From Aestuariivivens sediminis (GTDB taxonomy: Bacteria > Bacteroidota > Bacteroidia > Flavobacteriales > Flavobacteriaceae): a stretch of DNA of 64,000 nt. This document shows positions 62,135-64,000 of the stretch, piece after piece (position 1 is the stretch's first letter; each line of letters opens with the position of its first letter). The stretch lies in NCBI RefSeq assembly GCF_022662105.1, contig NZ_JAKMCP010000003.1:248001-312000 (forward strand). The letters run 5' to 3'. A program made the position numbers and the translations under genes. The notes beneath the pieces were generated by a model. That model was not told the DNA's origin and did no database searches. It saw nothing but the letters and a program-made list of their open reading frames with translations.

Positions 62135-63487
62135 TTGAGGTTTTCTGATTTAAATTTAAGCACCCCCCTTCTAAATGCCCTGGACGATCTGGGGTTTACC
62201 ATACCAACCCCTATTCAGGAACAAGCTTTTAACCCTGTAGCTTCAGGAAAAGATATTGTGGGTATAGCACAAACTGGAACAGGAAAAACCTTTGCCTATA
62301 TGCTTCCCATTTTAAGACACATGCAATTTTCAAAGCAAGATAATCCTCGTGTTTTAGTTTTAGTTCCAACGCGTGAGCTGGTTATACAAGTTGTAGAAGA
62401 AATTGAAAAACTTTCTAAATATATAAATAACCGTGTTTTAGGAGTTTATGGTGGCACCAATATCAACACACAAAAACAGGCTGTTGGTGAAGGTTTGGAT
62501 ATATTAGTTTCTACACCAGGGCGATTGTACGACTTAGCAATGAGTCGTGTACTTCAGCTTAAATCAATTCAGAAATTAGTGATTGATGAAGTTGATGTTA
62601 TGCTCGATTTGGGTTTTAGGCATCAACTCATTAATATTTTCGATATCCTTCCCAAACAACGTCAAAACATTTTATTTTCGGCTACAATGACCCATGATGT
62701 CGATGCCTTGTTAAATGACTTTTTTAAAGCTCCCAAACGCATTTCCATTGCAGTTTCTGGAACGCCGGTGGACCATATTACCCAGACAAGATACAACGTC
62801 CCGAATTTTTATACTAAGGTTAATTTAATAACTCACTTATTAGAAGATTCTGAAATCTTTAACAAAGTATTAATTTTCGTGGCTTACAAACGTATGGCAG
62901 ATCGTTTGTTCGAAAACCTTGATAAGATATTTCCAAATGAGATAGGGGTAATCCATTCCAATAAAACCCAAAATTACAGGTTTCGAAGCATTGAAGCCTT
63001 TGAAAGTGGAGAACATCGGATTTTAATCGCCACGGATATCATGGCCAGAGGATTGGATATTGACCATATAACTCATGTCATCAATTTCGATACACCCGAA
63101 TTTCCTGAAAACTATATGCATCGCATAGGTCGAACAGGACGTGCGGAACGTCAGGGGGCATCCATCCTGTTTTCTTCAGACAAAGAGCAAGAAAGTTTGG
63201 GCCGAATTGAAGCCCTCATGAAAATGAATATTCCCCTGTTGGAGTTTCCGTCATTTGTTGAAGTATCATCGGAACTCATTGAAGAAGAGCGCCCGGAATT
63301 AAAAGAACACTACAATCCTCTCAAACATAAAGAAGAAGATTCTCCAGGTCCTGCATTTCATGAGAAGAAATCAAAAAACTCAAAGGAAAATCAGGGTGGT
63401 AAATACCGCAGGGAAATAGCTAAAAAGTATAAAAAGCCCAAAACTCGAGGCGATAAAAACTTTAACAGACGACATAAAAGGAAATAA
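62135..63487 (+). CDS. DEAD-box RNA helicase
   Basis: An ATP-dependent RNA helicase of 450 residues. The Q motif (TIPTPIQEQAF), motif I AQTGTGKT, PTRELV, TPGRL, motif II as DEVD in place of DEAD, SAT, and HRIGRTGR are present. A basic, lysine-rich tail (about 395-450) should help RNA binding. The start is a TTG: the family-typical (M)RFSDLNLSTPLLNAL begins exactly there, and a -7 element lies 18 bases upstream. It probably acts in ribosome assembly or RNA turnover, as RhlE-type relatives do. Confidence 0.94.
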   Translation: MRFSDLNLSTPLLNALDDLGFTIPTPIQEQAFNPVASGKDIVGIAQTGTGKTFAYMLPILRHMQFSKQDNPRVLVLVPTRELVIQVVEEIEKLSKYINNRVLGVYGGTNINTQKQAVGEGLDILVSTPGRLYDLAMSRVLQLKSIQKLVIDEVDVMLDLGFRHQLINIFDILPKQRQNILFSATMTHDVDALLNDFFKAPKRISIAVSGTPVDHITQTRYNVPNFYTKVNLITHLLEDSEIFNKVLIFVAYKRMADRLFENLDKIFPNEIGVIHSNKTQNYRFRSIEAFESGEHRILIATDIMARGLDIDHITHVINFDTPEFPENYMHRIGRTGRAERQGASILFSSDKEQESLGRIEALMKMNIPLLEFPSFVEVSSELIEEERPELKEHYNPLKHKEEDSPGPAFHEKKSKNSKENQGGKYRREIAKKYKKPKTRGDKNFNRRHKRK

Positions 63488-63647
63488 ACCTTAACCCTTT
63501 CTCTTCAGAGGTGGCCCACTTGGTTTTGAAACAAAACCGAACTATCTATTTTGGGTTTCGCTGTACCCTAAGATTCCAAAACCATTGCGGATTAAAAACC
63601 AATGGCTAATCATCTGGTTAAGAATTAATATCTTTTTCAGATTTACA

Positions 63648-63678
63648 TTGACTTTATCAATAGAGTAAACTACATTTG
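63648..63678 (+). promoter_or_regulatory. Promoter of gcvT
   Basis: TTG (63648-63650) and TACATTTG (63671-63678) are separated by 20 bases, which matches the Bacteroidota -33/-7 arrangement. The predicted start is near 63685, about 20 bases before the gcvT ATG. It is the best two-part promoter match I found. Confidence 0.65.
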
Positions 63679-63705
63679 CCAAAATCAAAAAATGATGGAC
63701 TTCTA

Positions 63706-64000
63706 ATGAAAAATACAGCGTTATCATCAACCCATGAAGCCCTTGGAGCAAAAATGATACCCTTTGCTGGTTTTAATATGCCTGTACAATATGAAGGTGT
63801 AACCATTGAACACGAAACCGTACGAAATGCTGTTGGGGTATTTGACGTTTCCCATATGGGAGAATTTTTAATAGAAGGCAGTGGTGCTTTAGATTTGATT
63901 CAAAACGTATCGAGTAACGATGCCTCTAAATTGACTATAGGCAAAGCTCAATATAGCTGCTTACCAAATGATTCTGGCGGTATTGTTGACGATTTAATCA
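63706..64000 (+). CDS. gcvT: Glycine cleavage system T protein (partial, 5' end)
   Basis: The ATG at 63706 opens a frame that runs off the window after about 98 codons. The sequence starts [17 protein letters not shown] and contains [19 protein letters not shown] and [11 protein letters not shown], the N-terminal hallmarks of aminomethyltransferase GcvT. This enzyme transfers the methylene group from the H protein to tetrahydrofolate, releasing ammonia, in glycine breakdown. The rest lies outside the window. Confidence 0.95.
   Translation, partial: MKNTALSSTHEALGAKMIPFAGFNMPVQYEGVTIEHETVRNAVGVFDVSHMGEFLIEGSGALDLIQNVSSNDASKLTIGKAQYSCLPNDSGGIVDDLI

Noticed and set aside
63522-63538. Hairpin GGTTTTG/CAAAACC after the helicase gene as a terminator
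   Set aside because: The stem is only 7 bp, mostly A-T, and not followed by a T run; not enough to call.
63542-63751. Minus-strand frame of 69 codons before gcvT
   Set aside because: It overlaps the gcvT promoter and 5' end, is rich in chance-type hydrophobic residues, and matches nothing known.
1-64000. Mobile elements, CRISPR arrays, tRNA or rRNA genes
   Set aside because: No transposase, integrase, terminal inverted repeats, regularly spaced repeats or tRNA-like cloverleaf was noticed by reading. A tRNAscan or Infernal run was not possible.

Overview
The window is AT-rich, gene-dense bacterial chromosome. Gene content points to a (probably marine) member of the Flavobacteriaceae, phylum Bacteroidota: many flavobacterial-type proteins (DUF2891, DUF6503-like and DUF4202 proteins, a MoaC-MoaB fusion, lipoproteins with a bare cysteine lipobox) and many matches to the Bacteroidota -7 promoter element TAnnTTTG. 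I saw no rRNA, tRNA, CRISPR array, insertion sequence or prophage.

Layout. 1-6.2 kb: end of an unknown gene, a gamma-glutamylcyclotransferase-like gene, a DUF885 remnant, clpB, two deoC genes (the first with a degraded active site) and deoD. 6.2-13.4 kb (minus strand): a DUF6503-like lipoprotein, the 5-oxoprolinase genes pxpABC with an NRAMP-like permease lacking metal ligands, a DUF2891 lipoprotein and a ComM/YifB ATPase. 13.7-42 kb: a large nitrate/nitrite and molybdenum-cofactor island. 42.5-44.8 kb: an FdhF/YdeP-type molybdoenzyme. 44.9-50.4 kb: a xylose locus (LacI-type regulator, symporter, XylA, XylB). 50.6-54.9 kb: an aldehyde/isoquinoline-oxidoreductase-type molybdenum hydroxylase with XdhC and MocA maturation factors. 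55-64 kb: housekeeping genes (YheT-like hydrolase, adenine deaminase, TilS, a sigma-like protein, PabB, a mutarotase-like protein, a DEAD-box helicase and the start of gcvT).

How the island works. An outer-membrane barrel and an NrtABCD-type ABC importer bring nitrate into the cell. A cytoplasmic nitrate reductase fused to a NirB-like flavoprotein and a BFD-type [2Fe-2S] domain reduces it to nitrite, probably helped by a rubredoxin fused to a siroheme-less sulfite/nitrite-reductase-like scaffold. NirBD reduces nitrite to ammonium. MoeA, MobA, MoaD, MoaE, MoaCB and MoaA make the cofactor. A NarX/NarL-like pair in the nirBD operon probably senses nitrate. A second operon, next to a Crp/Fnr regulator with an N-terminal cysteine cluster, encodes a globin, a ferredoxin-type flavin reductase, a four-histidine membrane cytochrome b, a Tll0287-like cytochrome and a pentaheme cytochrome. 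It resembles a split flavohaemoglobin plus membrane redox chain, perhaps for nitric oxide.

The main new observation is a shared palindrome, TAAGTA-N4-TACTTA. It is perfect upstream of nrtA, the globin gene and nirB, and near-perfect upstream of the nitrate reductase and the Crp/Fnr gene. It ties these operons into one regulon. Its half-site keeps the G position and N4 spacing of FNR sites, so the Crp/Fnr protein is the best candidate binder, with the NarL-like protein as the alternative.
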